From: Triatoma infestans
Taxonomy: Eukaryota; Arthropoda; Insecta; Hemiptera; Reduviidae
Length of the DNA stretch: 64,000 nt
Assembly: GCA_011037195.1 (NCBI GenBank)
Contig: JAAEAF010001107.1
Coordinates: 217,077 to 281,076 of the forward strand
Direction of reading: 5' to 3'
How positions within the stretch are numbered: position 1 is the stretch's first letter; every line of letters starts with the position of its first letter. Made by a program: the position numbers and the translations under genes. The notes below the pieces were generated by a model, which saw only the letters and a program-made list of their open reading frames with translations, did not search any database and was not told the origin of the DNA. Shown one piece after another: positions 1 to 10,604 of the stretch.

Positions 1-540
1 ACACATAAACACCTAAATATCACTTTTATTTCAACCATTTTCCCAGGAACATTTATTTTTTGGGGGGTTCTGGGAGGGGGGACAGTAGCGTTATACTTTC
101 CCCCATCGTACTACTTGAATTCAACATATGTTCTACAAATTATATAATATATTTTCCTAGGATAGTTGGAATTTCAAATTTAAAGAAAATCGGTTAACCG
201 GAAGTGCTACCCAATAGAATAGGTATTCGGGTATTTTGGAACTATCTCTAAAACGACCACAACGATTTCATTTAAACTTGGAATGTTAACTGCTTAGGTC
301 TAAACCTATTACTTTTATTTGAAACATAACCATCCCACTCCACCCTCCACAAAACACATTTTTGAATGGTTTTGTGGAATTTATGGCATTAAATTTCAAA
401 TATATGGGTTTGCTCTAAATTGTTGGCGTGCCAATTCATTTGCCTACCTGCATGAGTTGGAGATTGGTAGGGGTGCATATCTCCCCCCCTGCCTCTATAT
501 TTATTTAGGAAAATGAGTAAATCGAAGTTTAAATTGGTTA
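1..540 (+). repeat. family A repeat, 3' part
   Basis: Interior and 3' part of a + orientation family A copy, cut by the window edge. It contains the family phrases 'aaaatcggttaaccggaagtgct' in shortened form, a C-rich/G-rich stretch near 60-80, 'ggaatttatggcattaaatttcaaatatatgg' near 376-407 and 'cctctatatttattta' near 491. The terminal hairpin (GTGTGA...TCACAC) is missing, so the copy is degenerate at its 3' end. No coding capacity is evident. Confidence 0.7.
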
Positions 541-843
541 AAGCATCCAGAAAAGGAGTGGTTTCATATTTAGACCCACGAGTTCCATGTTCCATAGCGT
601 CCATGCATCCATTGGCGTCCTATGTTACAAATTCGATGGAGAAATATCGGGTTGTGTTAGACGGCGGTCAGATTTTCGGTAAATAGTCTTATCCATGGAA
701 CACACAGACTGCTATTTTTGCGGTATACAGTGGTAGACTCTATGGATAGTTCCTTCATTGTCATCACTGTCCGGGCTTGCGAATAAGATTGAATAATGTT
801 TTTCTCTTTAGTGGATACCAAGCGATATGGAGATTCTGGATCA

Positions 844-1090
844 ACATCAGAGACATTTTCCGTGCTTCTTTTTGTCGTCATCGACCGGTTTCGGGCGTTC
901 GCCCATCTTCAAGTGAGTGTGAGTGTGTAAATTGAATTAGCTCTTTGCAAGTCTGTGTTATTATACAGTGTCACAAACGCATCCTGAAGATGGGCGAACT
1001 CCCGAAACCTGTCGATGACCACAAAAAGAAGCAGGCTATCATGGAAAATGTCTCTGATGCTTTCCAGCTCTACGGAACTAACCACAACAA
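844..1090. mobile_element. family B palindromic element, 5'-shortened copy
   Basis: Two inverted arms. The left arm (about 844-912) reads CAGAGACATTTTCCGTG...CGCCCATCTTCA. The right arm (about 940-1090) is its complement and extends further, ending GGAACTAACCACAACAA. The arms are separated by a short spacer. The copy is flanked by ATTCTGGATCA (833-843) and ATTCTGGAGCA (1091-1101), an 11-bp target duplication with one mismatch. The right end is the same as in the copy at 45286-45608, while the left end stops inside the arm. No promoter or start codon context suggests that the short open frames are used. Confidence 0.7.
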
Positions 1091-1101
1091 ATTCTGGAGC
1101 A

Positions 1102-2084
1102 GACTCACTAGTCAAAAAAAGGCGTACTACTTGCACAGTTCAGCTCAGTTCTGCCACTGAACTCTGCCAGAGAGTGAGCACAATGAGCTTTCACATCGAA
1201 TGCTCATACGGCTGCAGTCCGCTGTGCCATGTTGATCAACTAGCCATTCATGCAACGCGCTTTCTACTACTGGATTGGCAACCCAGTTACTATGAACTAA
1301 ACATAAATCTATCGTTTATTGGAACAAGCGAGTGCCTAATTGGCTAATTTACCAAGGGCAAGCATTCTATAAACAAAAAAAAAAGAATTTAACTCCTTAT
1401 TCCTAACGACTGCCAGTAATGATTAATAATGTATTAGCTCATAAGCGATCCAGCCTGTTATAAAACAACTATCTAACAAGAATTATTATTGGACGCCAAG
1501 CAGTCTGTCTGATAAAGTGACATAATAACATTGAAAATTAATAAGATAAATACAAAACCTCAGATAAAAACAAGTGGCAATTAATTGTAAAACAAATAAA
1601 TAATTACGTAGAAAACAAATGAATAATGATGTAACATTTTCTTTGATACGAAAAATTAACAATGAAGAGAAAAAAACGTAACCGAATTAAACGTTACTTG
1701 GAATTAAAAAAAAAAAAATGGTAGGGATTGGAAATTGTAGTAATATTCCATCACCTTCAGAAATCACTCCATAGTGAATTGTGTGTAACTGGTAGTCAAG
1801 TTTATGGAACCTTTATTATGTGACTCACCAAGCTAAAACTGATGCAATATTTAACAAAACTTTCAAAAAAAAAAACAAATAAATAAATAGGTTGATAATA
1901 AATAATATTTGTATAATATTTCTCTAACAAAATATATTTATTTTGTGATTTTTTTGGTGTGAAACATTTACACAAATTTCTCTTACTCTAATTAATACAG
2001 TTATAATTGATAATTGTTTTCTTTTATTTGCGATTTTTACGGAAAAATTATTATAACAGATAAAATTAAAATGATAGATTATAC
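1102..2084. other. AT-rich spacer, nothing recognised
   Basis: Unique-looking AT-rich sequence with A and T homopolymers. I see no repeat family, RNA gene or protein-like reading frame here. Confidence 0.5.
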
Positions 2085-2640
2085 TATACTCCCCCCCCCC
2101 CAAATAAATGTTTCAAATAAAAATGAAAGACAGATAATATATGAAGTTTAAAGATAATCTTGACGGAGCCATGTATGAGGAATACGCGTAAACGTGAAAA
2201 ATAAACAAACCATTCAGTAAGCTGCACTTCCGGTTAGCGGATGTTGGCCGAAATTTTTTTCTTGTTAGACACAAGGATGGTTACTTAAATGGTATATGTC
2301 AAGATTGTATTTCGTGTGATTTTTTTCACATTGAAGAGTTCTCTATTTTGTTCATGCACACACACACACATATATAGTGTCCACGTTTCACGCGTTTGGA
2401 ACAAAACTCTCCTGTGAAACACTCTTCTAAACTAACAGGAAGTTGTTGTGAGTGTTTCACACGATTTTTGTTTTGTTTTTCAGTTTTCTTACAAAGCTCC
2501 AACGATTTTCTTTAAATTTCACTATATTCACAAATATATGCCTATCATTTTTATATGAAGCATTTTTCTAAGTAAGAAGAATTTTTTGGCAGCTGGACGT
2601 TTCCCTTCCCTTTAGTTTAGGTTCTTCTCACAGTAATATA
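2085..2640 (-). repeat. family A repeats, rearranged
   Basis: Begins with a C11 run (2091-2101). It then has minus-orientation family A text, 'caaataaatgtttcaaataaaaatg' in shortened form, CTTCCGGTTAGC near 2228 and a short CA tract near 2358. Near 2412-2425 the minus-type terminus 'tgtgaaacactc' appears, and within 50 bases the plus-type terminus 'gtgagtgtttcacacgattttt'. This means two copies meet in opposite orientation and the right part (about 2440-2640) reads in + orientation. Confidence 0.6.
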
Positions 2641-3700
2641 TAGGTATATAATATTGAAGTCATTTAAATTTGGTAAAAATACCAAGATTGATGTAAATCT
2701 GTCAATTATAACTATATATAAAACTTCAAAATTCTATTACGTCAAAAAGATTTAAAACAAAACTTGTCAACAATGAATGTAGAATAAGAAATAAGACAAA
2801 ATAGAAAAAAAAAAAAAAATTGAAAAGAGAATAAAAGTGAACAACTGTTAACTTTAACCTAATAATTATCGCAAAATTCAATCTAGGGCGCATAATTCCA
2901 TTTATTAACGATAAATTTCAAGGAGATATGTTAACCTCCAATATGGCACGTTGAAATAATGAGTCATATACTGTAAAATATAATTTATATTATATATAAA
3001 ATATATATATATATACTTCTTTATCAGTAAAAACTTTACGATTTAAGTTAGTTGTTAAATGAGTTTCCTTTTTAATTAATTTCAAAAAAAAAGAAAAAAC
3101 TTTTAAATTCCTTTATCATAAAGTTAATTTACTTGGAATTCAGCCTGATTATTCCCTTCCCTTCCGTTTCCTTCCGATTTCTTTCCTAGAAATTATTTCC
3201 TTTTAATTTAACCACGCGATTTATTTAATGATTGCAGTTATTTTTACCAACCTTTTAAACTAATTAATATAATCATCTTTGATAAATGCCATTAATTTAT
3301 TCTGGTGTATAAGTTTTTCTCAAGAGTCGTAATTTTTATTATTAATAGTTTAAATTCTCTTATCTCCCACTAGGTTACACTCTGAATTGAAATCTAATTA
3401 TAGAGGAAAGTCCTAATGGGTAACCTTCCAGAAATCCTCACAAATATATTTCCCAGAATAAAGTAATCGATTTTTACTTTTTCTTACTCCTAGTAAGAGA
3501 AAAAAGAACTTTTACCTTCCAACAGAAACCCTGCTGAAAGGGGTTTTATTATAATAATAATCTTAACATGTACCACAACAAAGTATAACATGTTTATATT
3601 GTAATGATAAAACATAAATTAATTAAAAAATTTCCATTTCAATTTATTTGATATAAATTTAACAAAAAAAATAGCAATATTTTAAATATTAGAAGTAATT
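2641..3700. other. AT-rich spacer, nothing recognised
   Basis: AT-rich with TA dinucleotide tracts (for example about 2985-3016) and A runs. I see no gene or assignable repeat. Confidence 0.5.
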
Positions 3701-3779
3701 TTCTTGATGGAGGCCAGTCGTGTCTTGTGGTTGGCTGGTTGTTAAGTATCGCATTAAATCTCTTCTTTGACGCATAAGA

Positions 3780-4330
3780 AGTGAACAGTCGTCAATGGTC
3801 CCAGTTTTGTATGGTCGTGTTATCACAAGTACAATATGGATTGTCCATTATGTTGAAATCTATGTCCTGTTGAAATTATGTCGAACTCTTCCATGCCATG
3901 CCATTAACTGTGTCAGTTTTGTAGTCTATCTGTATCGTCGTATTTCTCTTCTTTTTGTTGCATTCCTCCAATCTACTTCCACTTCCGTTTCCATGCGGAA
4001 CTTATTTTTCCAAAATGATTTCGGAGATTTTTGGTAGTTCATATGTATGTTTTAATGTTCTGATGCTTTCTTTGCCAATCTTTCAGCTATCTCATTTCCA
4101 TCAATCCCAACGTACGTCTCGAGCCACACTAATTTCACTTCTCAGTCTATGATAGTTAATCTTATCAGTTCCACCAATGGATGGATGGCCAATGGATGTC
4201 TCTGTTTTTGATGGCAGCTACCGTTACTGCACTCTTTATCTTTATAACTGCTGATTTGCCCTCTTCTGTCCTTACTTTTGCTTTGATCCACAATATTGCC
4301 GACTATTGACTACAGTTTGGAAGTGTTAAA
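3780..4330 (-). pseudogene. non-LTR retrotransposon RNase H + zinc-knuckle remnant
   Basis: On the minus strand one frame reads VWLETYVGIDGNEIAERLAKKA (about 4060-4140). This matches the last conserved block of the RNase H domain of I/jockey-group retrotransposons, W-P-x-H-x-G-I-x-G-N-E-x-A-D-x-L-A-K. The usual P-x-H is here ETY and the second catalytic Asp is Glu, so the enzyme would be dead. Further along, with frame shifts, HGRVRHNFNRT and then MDNPYCTCDNTTIQNWDH correspond to the C-terminal tail, in which a CxC...H cluster follows the RNase H domain. Stop codons and at least two frame changes interrupt it. It is an old, decayed 3' end of a retrotransposon and not a host gene. No poly(A) or target duplication could be placed. 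Confidence 0.65.
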
Positions 4331-5450
4331 CTGCAGTGTTTGGAAGATATAGGAACTGCAGATAAGGACTTGGAATTATGATGGGGTATTTCTTCATTTA
4401 AGTGGAAGTAGGTTGTGATATCCCCATAGTCGAATAGATAACCCTCTTAGTGCCAACTTTGTCTGTCTATCGTAGGGAACGAGCTTTGGAGAAGAAGATA
4501 ATAGGGGAAATGCCACCAGGAGAGGATTTTAGTCGTCCCTTAAGACATCCTGGACGGGAAATTTGAACCTGCAGGGGTAGTTTTGAGTTTTCAATTTAAT
4601 GTTTAGTTTTGAGATTTTTGAGCAAGAAAAAACAGACTAATTCCTTAAAAACTGTTTTTTTTTTTTTTTAAATTTTTTCCATAATCAAATAATGTCAAAT
4701 ATTGATCTCCGGTGGAAAGCGATATACGAAAATTGCATACAATCGTAAATATTTTCTTTAACAGCAATAAATGATAGGAATAAGTATTATTTATTAAACC
4801 AGAATTCAATTATCTATAGTTTGAATCATATTTCCTTAATAATTGTCACCTGTTTTTACACTAAATGATAATAATTGCTAACTATAATTTGTAAACGAAG
4901 TGAATCATATACGATTATCTGACCACGTGATGACCATTTTCTTTGGCAACCTATTTACTATAATTATCATTTATTTTGTGATAAACTACAGTTAAAATTA
5001 TGTACCTAACTTATACCATATATATTATTTACAAAATGATTCATCAACTGAGTAATCCATTTTATTTTATTATTAATTAACCAAACAGTTTGTATTTGAT
5101 AATAAATTGCTTTGCCCCCCCAATAGACAATAATGAACGTTAATTTTTCTAAAAAGAAATAAGAGATAGTTAAAAAAAAATGACAACTATCGATTGTGCT
5201 TTCTGATTTGAAGTATTTATGATCACGTGATTTGATGTTTTAAGGCTTATTAAGTTTCATAGGGTATAGGTGATGCTAACACTCTCTGTAGCACTGCTCT
5301 GATCAGTAAGTAATCTGATATAATCAAAACAGATTTTACAACGCTTTTCCACAAAGTACATATTGAGAAAGTGATAAAATCTCTTAACATTTCTCTTTTT
5401 CTCTTTTTTCTTTTTATTTTCTCTTAATTTTTCCTTAAACATCAAATTTT
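4331..5450. other. AT-rich spacer, nothing recognised
   Basis: About 4331-4620 could be further decayed retrotransposon sequence on the minus strand, with a 40-residue open stretch but no motif. The rest is AT-rich with T and A runs and no recognised element. Confidence 0.4.
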
Positions 5451-5454
5451 ACTC

Positions 5455-5597
5455 ATTTGTCGTAATATAAATATAGAGGTGGTTGGGGGACAGTTAACTT
5501 CCCCAGGCAAGTAAAGAGTGAGGTTACACTGTAGTTCAGAAAAGAGCGCTAATATAATTCAACCATTTCCATAAAATATTTGAAATGTTAAAACTAA

Positions 5598-5643
<46 letters not shown>

Positions 5644-6735
5644 TAAAAATAATAATTTTATATCTGTGCAATTATAAAGACATCGTCCATTTCTGAATGA
5701 AATCATTATAGTCGTTTTCGAGAAAACTGCTCGAACCCATTTTCTTCCCAATTTAACCCATTTTCTTCAATGCTTCTAATGTGTATTAATATTATGTAGG
5801 TGACAAAACTATACATTATACTGAAGTGGTGCTGTTTGTAATAGGATCCGAAGCAGAGAGAGAGAGAGAGTGAGAGAGACAAAATTGAGAATCTCACTCA
5901 CTACTTAGACCAGACTAGAGTAGGAGACTCTGAATATATACAGCTACGCTAGCCCTACAAGTGGAAGTCTTTAGAACAGTTTATGCAGCAATTACAACGC
6001 ATCAGCAACCCACGACTACTACTTTTCTCTTTACTCAGACTAAATCACTCGCTACCTAATTTCTATTTACGCATAATGCCCTGGCAGTTTTTATGTCTCT
6101 ATTTTATTATACAGTGTTCACCATTCATTCTAGCTTATTTCTCAAAAAAAATCGTTCCTCACTAATTTCTCTACTTCTAAAACCTATTAAACCTATAAAA
6201 GTGATAGGCATTTATGTATGTACATAGTATACGGAGGTTTAAAGAAAATCATTGGAACAAACGCTTCTAAAATATATGGCTAACATACATTGGTGATAGA
6301 AACATACTTTACTCATATGGTAGTTTAGAAGGAAGCTTAACTTTCCCCAAGAAATCATCCGAAAAATTTATTGAGCAGAAAAAAAATGTTTCAAATATAA
6401 GTGACAGGCATCTATAGGTGTAGATACTGTATGAAGTTTCAAGCAAATCGTGGGAGCTGTTTTCGTTAAAAATGAGAGAAAAAAAACATTCAGTAAAATC
6501 GCTCTTCCGGATTACCAGATTTTGCGCAAAAATTTCGTATCAGACGCAATGGTAGTACCTAAATGGTAGACCAAGTTTTTTCTTTTATGAGATATTTCGT
6601 TTTCGCACATACACACATTTTTCAGACTATGGGGACCTCAAAACATGTATTTCCGGTAAAAACTAAATTTTTTTTTTCCTCGCACGGATCCATGAAAATT
6701 TTGACACGTTCACTAAAAATATTTTCTGTTATGAA
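5455..6735 (-). repeat. family A repeats, minus orientation
   Basis: Minus-orientation family A phrases are present throughout: 'atatagaggtggttggggg' near 5470, 'tgtagttcagaaaagagcgc' near 5531, 'gaagtggtgctg' near 5823, 'aaaagtgataggcatttatg' near 6198, CTTCCGGATTACC near 6505 and ACCTCAAAACATG...TTTCCGG near 6635-6655. A T39 run (5600-5638) and a GA microsatellite (about 5855-5880) have expanded inside it. About 5890-6180 is not family A and may be an insertion. At least two partial copies are involved. Confidence 0.65.
5600..5638. repeat. poly(T) run of 39
   Basis: Uninterrupted T homopolymer inside a minus-orientation family A copy. The length is likely to vary between individuals and sequencing reads. 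It makes the translated frame across it (a long lysine run on the minus strand) meaningless. Confidence 0.9.
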
Positions 6736-7215
6736 CAATAAGAAAAACTAAAAGATAAATAATAAAAATAAATGCGAACATATTTGTAGCAATTGGTAAA
6801 TATTGCGACAGAAAAAAAAGAAAAAGAAAAAAAACAATTGATGATGGTTGCACAAATTAAATTTTTCTCCGAAGTCAACATCATTTAACAAAACTGATGC
6901 AATAATTTAATCATATTTCTTATTCATATTCAATATCTTCATCGATAAGATCTGAGAGGAACAAACATAAATAAATAGAACCACAAAATATTTAAAATGC
7001 CACATCCTTTTATGCTACTTATCTTCAAAACAGAATTTCAGTCAACATGTTATTAAAGAAAACCTTGATATTTATTTAACTTTTTTTAAAATGAAAATCT
7101 TATTACTTTTATAAAGCGATATATGTGATAAGTGACCAAATATGAAATTATAGTGGATTTTATATTAATTTTTATCTGCTTTTAAATTAATAAAGAATAA
7201 TTTTTAAAAACTCTT
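6736..7215. other. AT-rich spacer, nothing recognised
   Basis: A/T-rich with poly-A-like purine tracts (about 6810-6835). No recognised gene or repeat. Confidence 0.5.
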
Positions 7216-7602
7216 TCAAAAAAAGGCTATATTTGAGAAGCTGTAAGTTGAAATTCTTACAGACTCACGAACAAATATATCTGCTAAATCAGCTAAATTC
7301 AGAAATATTGTGGAGAACAATGTATTGATCAATGGAACCAGCAAGAGGCTTTTTTTTCTTTTAATAATGTGAGCAATTACTGCATTTAATGATCTAACAC
7401 TGCTTTTCAGCTCCCAGCAAAACTTGTTTAATGTTAAAATTAACTCACAGATTTTCAAAAATACGAAAAATAAAAATTGATAGATTAGAATCTGTGCAAA
7501 TAACTTTAACATGAATATAAAATAAATTAAAAAAAAACTGTTTATTAGAAACACACTTCTGGTATCCAAACTAGGAATACTTGGCAGCGTATTTAATTCC
7601 AA
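7216..7602 (-). CDS. unassigned hydrophobic open frame, no ATG
   Basis: One of the longest frames that does not lie in a recognised repeat: about 128 codons between stops, with TTG at the first position and no upstream ATG. Residues about 17-60 form one or two strongly hydrophobic stretches (ending around KICELILTLNKFCW), and residues about 82-105 another. A basic patch IIKRKK lies between them. It resembles a multi-pass membrane protein fragment such as part of a chemoreceptor exon, but no diagnostic motif is visible. In DNA this AT-rich, antisense frames rich in Leu, Phe and Ile arise easily by chance. I see no convincing splice acceptor or polyadenylation context. It could be a gene fragment or noise; noise is more likely. 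Confidence 0.15.
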   Translation of the reverse strand: MELNTLPSIPSLDTRSVFLINSFFLIYFIFMLKLFAQILIYQFLFFVFLKICELILTLNKFCWELKSSVRSLNAVIAHIIKRKKSLLLVPLINTLFSTIFLNLADLADIFVRESVRISTYSFSNIAFF

Positions 7603-7939
7603 TTAATATTATTTAGATGACATAATTACATAATAAATTAAAATAGCATTTTAGACGAAAACATAATCCCGCCCCTCCACTAAAAACCTTCTTAAATGAA
7701 TATTTCCGGAGAAATGTTTTTTTTTTTTCTCTTAATATGTGAAGATGATACACAAAGTTTAACGATAAAAAACGTTGAAACCATTATCAAGAAAACTGCA
7801 AAAAAAAATTCCTTCAGCAGAGTGGTATTTCCGGCTGAGGAATTTTTGACATATAAGTTGCTCTCGGATCTCTAAACAAATGCTTGAACATTTAAAATGT
7901 TTGAACATTTTGCGAGTTTTAATCATAATTAAAAGTACC
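7603..7939. other. AT-rich spacer, nothing recognised
   Basis: AT-rich DNA with T and A runs, possibly containing weak minus-orientation family A sequence around 7700-7720. No gene is visible. Confidence 0.4.
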
Positions 7940-8100
7940 ATACTGCGCACAACGCACACACAGACTTTAAAAAAGAAAAAAAACAACAATTTTTCGGACT
8001 CAGGGGACCGATCGCAAAACCTGTATTTCCGGTGAAAATTTGATACCGAAAATTTGACATAATTACAATGCTTCCTCTTACCAGAGAAAGTAAAGAATAT
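7940..8100 (-). repeat. family A repeat, 5' end, minus orientation
   Basis: Reads on the minus strand as the family 5' end: a CTTACTGG-like terminus near 8080-8097, then 'gcattgtaattatgtcaaattttcgg', then the TTTCACCGGAAATACAGG segment and the GTGTGTG tract near 7955-7965. The remainder of the copy is missing beyond about 7940. Confidence 0.65.
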
Positions 8101-8949
8101 GAAAAGTTTCAAATACTAAGAATCTACTATTCAACTTAAACGGACTATTCGAAACAAAATATTCCTTCTCCAATCTGATGTCTTCAGTATAATCATCGAT
8201 CCGTTGCTATTTGGGATACGTTATGAAATACCTTCTTGTTTTCATGTATTGCCGCTAGATTTCAGGTTAGTTAGAGCTGAATAATAATTACTTTTCTTCA
8301 CTTGTGAGAAAAGTTAATCGCTCTTTTTATTTTTGCTCACTTGTGATTAAAATTATAACTCACTTCTTTCGACCAAATAACTGCCACATTATTTACACAG
8401 TGGCAGAAAAAAAAAAATTTACTAACTAAATAATAATCCATTTTTTGTTTCAGTATTTTTATTTCAGCTTTTAGCAATTAAAAATAACGCGCTTAAATAT
8501 ATATATACTATAGTTATTTCTTTTTATATTTGATTCAATGAATTTCATAAACGAAAAGAAAATAAATGAATACACAGAAACTGTGTCTATTATCACCGCA
8601 GGCCAAAACTATTGAAATACATATATGGCGAACTAGAACGGAAGTTGTTCGCCGACAACAGCTGATTATAAAACAACATTTGAAACAAACAAATTGTAAA
8701 ATGAAAGCAAAAAATATATATATAACTATTATAATGAATATTCTTGTATTGTAATATAAATAAAAAGGTTTTGATAGGTTTTTGTGTGCAATAATTGTGT
8801 AAAAAAATTTTAATTGCATAACATGATATTTTCATAATTAAATATTGTAATTAAACTGATTACATTTATCTGCAATTTACAATTTATTGAATAAAGAAGT
8901 TTCGATTTCTGCTGAAGAATGTATCTCTTACTGCTATAAGTGGAAGTAT
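8101..8949. other. AT-rich spacer, nothing recognised
   Basis: AT-rich DNA with poly-A near 8407-8417 and a short TA tract near 8498-8508. The overlapping short open frames on both strands (8535-8835) are low-complexity and have no motif. Confidence 0.5.
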
Positions 8950-9274
8950 ATATAACGATCGTCTTTAATTTTGGAAATTGAGGTTTTTACCAGAACTACA
9001 TGTTTTTAAGTCTCCTCACAGTACTAAAAAAAATGATTTTTTTTTTTTTGCCAATTGTCTGTATGTATATGTATGTACGTATGAATGTGCGAACAAAATA
9101 TCTAAAAAACGAAAAAACACAGGAAGTTCAACTTGATATTCCGTTCAGCAATTTGCAGCCAATGATTTTCTTAAAACTTCTAATACTATTTACACACATA
9201 TTAATCCCAATAACTTTTATTTGCTTTGAAAAGCTTTCCTCTAGAATTCAGTACAATGTATGGTTCTACCATAT

Positions 9275-10168
9275 ACAGGGTGTCCCAAAGGTATATAGAT
9301 AACGACTTTTTCTCGGAAACTAAGTTAGCTATAAAAAAACTAAAAAATACGTGTTCCCGTAGTTTTTTTGTTAGAAATCGAAATTTAATTTGCAAATTTG
9401 TTTTGGTGCTCCAGAAGCGAGATACTGGCATCAACTTCATTTTTTCAAATAAGGAGGTGTGGTTTTTATTCAAGAAATAGATTCCTCTATTTTTTGTAAG
9501 AAAAATTTACTTAAACGGTTTTTTTCTTTGAGCGATATTTTACAAGTTATGAATGAAAACATGATTCCTATAAGAAATTTCAAAATGATATTATAACGGT
9601 TTTTTGATTGAATAAGAAGAAAAGTACTATTTTATTATAAATTTTACTCCTCATTAATTACAGATCTTGCTCGAAATGGCCTCCACCATTAGAGATGCAT
9701 ACACATGCTTTTTCCTGCCAATTGTACCTTACGACCAAAGAAATACATCTCTAATGGTGGAGGCCAGCTCGAGCAAGATCTGTAATTAATGAGGAGTAAA
9801 ATTTATAATAAGATAGTACTTTTCTTCTATTTCAATCAAAAAACCGTTATAATATCATTTTGAAATTTCTTATAGGAATCATGTTTTTATTCGTAACTTG
9901 TAAAATATCGCTCAAAGAAAAAAACCGTTCAAGTAAATTTTTCTTATAAAAAGTAGAGGAATCTATTTCTTAAATAAAAACTACACCTCCCCATTTGAAA
10001 AAATGAAGTTGGTGCGTGTATCTCGCTTCTGGAAGCACCAAAACAAATTTGCAACTTAAATTTGGTTTTCTAACAAAAAACTACGGGGACACGTATTTTT
10101 TAGTTTTTTTCTAGCTATCTTAGTTTCCGAGAAAAAGTCGTTATCCATATACCTTGGGACACCCTATA
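9275..10168. mobile_element. inverted repeat of two mariner/IS630-type 3' ends
   Basis: Two arms of about 425 bp (9275-9700 and 9743-10168) are close reverse complements around a 42-bp centre. The outer ends read CAGGGTGTCCCAAAGGTATAT and AGGGTGTCCCAAGGTATATG, the GGGTGTCCC-type terminal repeat of TA-inserting Tc1/mariner-superfamily elements. Both sides abut TA-rich flank. At the centre of each arm, reading toward the outer end, is a transposase-like C-terminus: CISNGGGHFEQDL-stop on the minus strand (about 9662-9708) and YISNGGGQLEQDL-stop on the + strand (about 9740-9790). That pattern matches the G-G-G-H-F-E-x-x-L ending of DDE transposases of this group. No catalytic domain remains, so any movement would need an enzyme in trans. 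Confidence 0.75.
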
Positions 10169-10604
10169 TATATATTTTTTTTTGTTTATATAATATCTAT
10201 ATAATATTTATTAATATATATTAGAAGCATTAATAGAATTCCAAATTTCAAGAAAATCAGCTGACCGTAAGTTTGACCTTACAATCTAGGTTTTTGCAAT
10301 TTCCTCGAAAAAATCTGTAACATTTTCTTTTAAACTTGCTACTGCACAGATATAGATGTATCACTTTCTATTTGAAGGATTTTTCTGAAAAAAAAAAAAA
10401 TGACTAGCTACATAATTTGTGGTAGGTTCAATGTTATTAACGCTCTCTTCTGGACTATAGTGTAATCATGTGAAATACTATCTGCCAAGGTTGACAGTTG
10501 TCCCCTACTCTTTCCCTCCATGTTTACTATGTTAGGAAAATGAGTAAAATTTGAAATTTAAAACAAATTTGTCATTTTTATATAATATAATTGTATCCTA
10601 TTAG

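Noticed and set aside
5536..5751. Minus-strand frame with a polylysine run
   Set aside because: The lysines are the T39 homopolymer read in reverse; the flanks are family A repeat.
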